The position numbers and the translations under genes were made by a program. From JBAXQQ01 sp037131695 (GTDB taxonomy: Bacteria; Armatimonadota; Hebobacteria; CAIYQO01), in the NCBI GenBank assembly GCA_964638715.1, contig CAZWZF010000016.1:33099-97098 (forward strand): a DNA stretch of 64,000 nt, written 5' to 3'. The notes under the pieces were generated by a model. The model did not search any database. It was not told the DNA's origin and saw only the letters and a list, made by a program, of their open reading frames with translations. Every line of letters starts with the position of its first letter. Within the stretch, counting starts at the first letter, position 1. Below are positions 62,209 through 64,000 of the stretch, one piece after another.

Positions 62209-62306
62209 TTCATGAAAAAATATGATATTCATGAAATGTGGAACGACTGTGGTCTGTGTTTATCTATTCCTGCAAAACTGTAAATATGTTATCATGGATT
62301 CATGAA
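62209..62306. promoter_or_regulatory. Three TTCATGAA palindromes, candidate operators for the LacI-type regulator
   Basis: TTCATGAA occurs at 62209-62216 (as TTTCATGAAA), 62228-62235 and 62299-62306. The first two centres are 19 bp apart, nearly two helical turns; the third covers the start codon (ATG 62302). This suggests autoregulation, possibly by looping. No Shine-Dalgarno is seen before the start. The rest of the gap from 62084 to 62301 shows nothing else. Confidence 0.55.
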
Positions 62307-63435
62307 TATTGATTTTAAAAAGCTTCCATCGTCGCAAATTACCCAACGGGACATAGCAAATCATCTTGGTATTAGACAAGCTACTGTTTCACGTGCGTTA
62401 AGCGGGCATCCTGATATCAGTGAAAAAACAAAAAGATTAATATTAAAAACAGCAGAAACCATTGGTTATAAAATAGAAAATAATGATGCTGCCCGCCGAT
62501 TAATTGCCCGTCGCCATGGAAATGCACCGCAGAATAATGTAATCGCATTGTTGATACCTGGTACATTAGTGCAATCACCTTATTATGCTAAAATAATTGA
62601 CGGAATATTAAGCAGTTTAGTGCCTTATGGTTATATTTTGGCAATTTCAAATCAGGTAACAAATAAGGCGGCTGAAATTAATTTGTTAAAAATAATAAAT
62701 CGTGGTTTGGTTGATGGAGTCATTTTGATTCCTAATAAAGATTCAGAATTTATAAATGTCTTGATGAAAAATCAGTTCTCAGGAAATCCATTAATAACAA
62801 TCATCATGAAAGATGAAACGGAAAGCAGTTTAAATATTATTGCAGATGAGGAAAATGCAGCATATATTGCTGCCAGGCATTTATTGGAACTTGGGCATCG
62901 TCATTTTTTAATGTTTCATTTATGGGGTGGAACTTTCCACGAACATCGCCGGTTAAGTGTGATACGGGCATTACGTGAATATGGACTTGACCCTGATAAA
63001 TATTTCCATAAATATCAGATGCCATGGAACTGGATGAATCCAACTATGCTTATGAAACAAAAAAGTGAATTGCATCCGCAACAAATAAGTGACGCAGAAG
63101 AATTTGCTAACTTTATTAAAAATAATCCACATATTACCGCTATTATTGCGCTTAATGATACCTGTGCTATTTTTGCAAGAAATTCATTGGAAAATATCGG
63201 AATTAAAGTGCCAAATGATGTTAGTATTGTAGGACATGATGATACTGAAGCGATGTCGGATGAATCAGGACAAAATATGCTGACAACTATCAGAATGCCG
63301 TTATTTGAAATAGGACAATTGACCGCCAAAAAAATGATTGAACAGTTAGAAAGCAGAATTATTGAAAATACCGTAATAATTTTGCCAACCGAACTTATTA
63401 TTCGTAGTTCGACATCAAATACTCGTACAAAATAA
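62302..63435 (+). CDS. LacI family transcriptional regulator
   Basis: 377 residues. The N-terminal helix-turn-helix ITQRDIANHLGIRQATVSRALSG (about 12-34) plus the hinge helix region and HPDISEKTKRLILKTAETIGY are typical of LacI/GalR. The C-terminal two-lobe sugar-binding domain follows from about 75 (VIALLIPGTL ... ALNDTCAIFARNSLENIGIKVPNDVSIVGHDDTE). The N-terminus has about 10 extra residues before the helix-turn-helix. It probably senses a sugar from the adjoining catabolic genes. It lies between the uronate operon and a prepilin gene and may control either. Confidence 0.92.
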   Translation: MNIDFKKLPSSQITQRDIANHLGIRQATVSRALSGHPDISEKTKRLILKTAETIGYKIENNDAARRLIARRHGNAPQNNVIALLIPGTLVQSPYYAKIIDGILSSLVPYGYILAISNQVTNKAAEINLLKIINRGLVDGVILIPNKDSEFINVLMKNQFSGNPLITIIMKDETESSLNIIADEENAAYIAARHLLELGHRHFLMFHLWGGTFHEHRRLSVIRALREYGLDPDKYFHKYQMPWNWMNPTMLMKQKSELHPQQISDAEEFANFIKNNPHITAIIALNDTCAIFARNSLENIGIKVPNDVSIVGHDDTEAMSDESGQNMLTTIRMPLFEIGQLTAKKMIEQLESRIIENTVIILPTELIIRSSTSNTRTK

Positions 63436-63524
63436 ACATTTTCTATATTAGCAATAGAATTCAATTTTCACAGAATGTAATGTATCTATTTATTAATTAT
63501 TTAATTTAAATCACCAATTAGCTA

Positions 63525-63579
63525 TTGACATCTTAAACCACTAACAGTATAATAACTAAAGATTTTCGTATACGTATAC
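63525..63579 (+). promoter_or_regulatory. Strong promoter with downstream palindromic operator
   Basis: TTGACA (63525-63530), 17 bases, TATAAT (63548-63553), then the perfect 12-bp palindrome GTATACGTATAC (63568-63579) about where the transcript starts. A repressor bound there would block initiation. AAGGAG (63592-63597) precedes the ATG at 63607. Confidence 0.75.
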
Positions 63580-63606
63580 TGAAAGTTATATAAGGAGAAA
63601 ACTGTC

Positions 63607-64000
63607 ATGTCGTTATTAATTGATAGAAAAGGTTTTACACTAATTGAATTGTTGGTCGTGATTGCCATTATTGCCATCCTCGCTGCAATTCTGTTCCCGG
63701 TCTTTGCCAGGGCGCGTGAGAAAGCACGGCAATCCACCTGTACCAGCAATCAACGGCAAATTGCCGCTTCTTTACAAATGTTTGCACAGGACCATGAAGA
63801 GATGCTTCCGGGTACTGCTAGTGTTTGGAGTAATATAAAAGTTGACCCCGGGGTACTGGTATGTCCGACAAAAGGCAAGTCCACTGCTAATGGGTATGGG
63901 TATAATTATTTTTGTCTCGATGGTCTATCAATTGGCGCGGTAGCCGATCCATCAAGTGCGGTACTTACCATTGACTGTGATAGCAGCAACAATATTGCTA
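63607..64000 (+). CDS. Type IV prepilin-like protein (DUF1559-like), 3' end cut by window edge
   Basis: The open frame starts at ATG 63607 and runs off the window (131 codons seen). MSLLIDRKGFTLIELLVVIA is a canonical prepilin leader (Gly-Phe cleavage, Glu+5), followed by LFPVFARAREKARQSTC and QRQIAASLQMFAQDHEEMLPG, the usual pattern of the abundant pseudopilin-like proteins of Armatimonadota, Planctomycetota and relatives. These proteins are processed by prepilin peptidase and are present in many paralogues per genome. Unlike the four giant prepilins at 22-31 kb, this is of the small class as far as seen. Confidence 0.9.
   Translation, partial: MSLLIDRKGFTLIELLVVIAIIAILAAILFPVFARAREKARQSTCTSNQRQIAASLQMFAQDHEEMLPGTASVWSNIKVDPGVLVCPTKGKSTANGYGYNYFCLDGLSIGAVADPSSAVLTIDCDSSNNIA

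Overview
The window reads as a chromosomal segment of an uncultured, Gram-negative-type, anaerobic, sugar-degrading bacterium. Pointers are a HydF maturase for [FeFe]-hydrogenase, many glycoside hydrolases, hexuronate catabolism genes, repeated Gfo/Idh/MocA oxidoreductases, a tiny bTHX ribosomal protein, and a prepilin whose N-terminus has the FTLIELLVV...FPVFARAREKARQ pattern common in Armatimonadota and some PVC-related or candidate phyla. I cannot fix the phylum from sequence alone.

Layout. 1-2.8 kb: a FAD-dependent oxidoreductase (cut by the window edge) and a URO-D family protein. 2.9-8.7 kb: a visibly AT-rich accessory island with a Phd/YefM-PIN toxin-antitoxin pair, a strong promoter with a long untranslated leader, a small membrane protein, a retron-type reverse transcriptase, two membrane proteins, an Mrr-like nuclease and truncated gene remnants. 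8.8-10.9 kb: housekeeping genes (bTHX, ribBA) followed by a duplicated ribBA tail and a GxxExxY gene bracketed by inverted repeats. 10.9-31.2 kb: one minus-strand operon of four unusually large prepilin-like proteins followed by two giant secreted beta-propeller proteins. The order matches the FimU/PilV/PilW/PilX-PilY1 minor-pilin plus tip-adhesin operon of type IV pili. 31.3-40.8 kb: acyl-CoA ligase, macro-domain protein, GH78-like hydrolase, two secreted fibronectin-III/TolB-like proteins, hydF.

40.8-55.4 kb: a minus-strand glycan-degradation cluster (GH39-like, GH2, three GH36-type alpha-galactosidases, GH127). Two of the GH36 genes lie in a strikingly GC-rich block (about 48.45-52.69 kb) that looks horizontally acquired, and the cluster holds broken genes: a frameshifted SMR-like transporter, a truncated GH36 copy, and a leftover GH36 tail. 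55.7-62.0 kb: a plus-strand operon with two Gfo/Idh/MocA dehydrogenases, a sugar isomerase-like protein, tagaturonate epimerase and tagaturonate reductase. 62.3-64 kb: a LacI-type regulator with three TTCATGAA sites and the start of a major-prepilin-like gene behind a near-perfect sigma70 promoter and a palindromic operator.

Together the genes describe a cell that breaks plant-type glycans (galactosides, arabinosides, rhamnosides, uronates), ferments sugars, and displays large propeller proteins through a type IV pilus or type II secretion-like machine. The minor-pilin/propeller operon and the reverse transcriptase with its leader are the two systems most worth following up.
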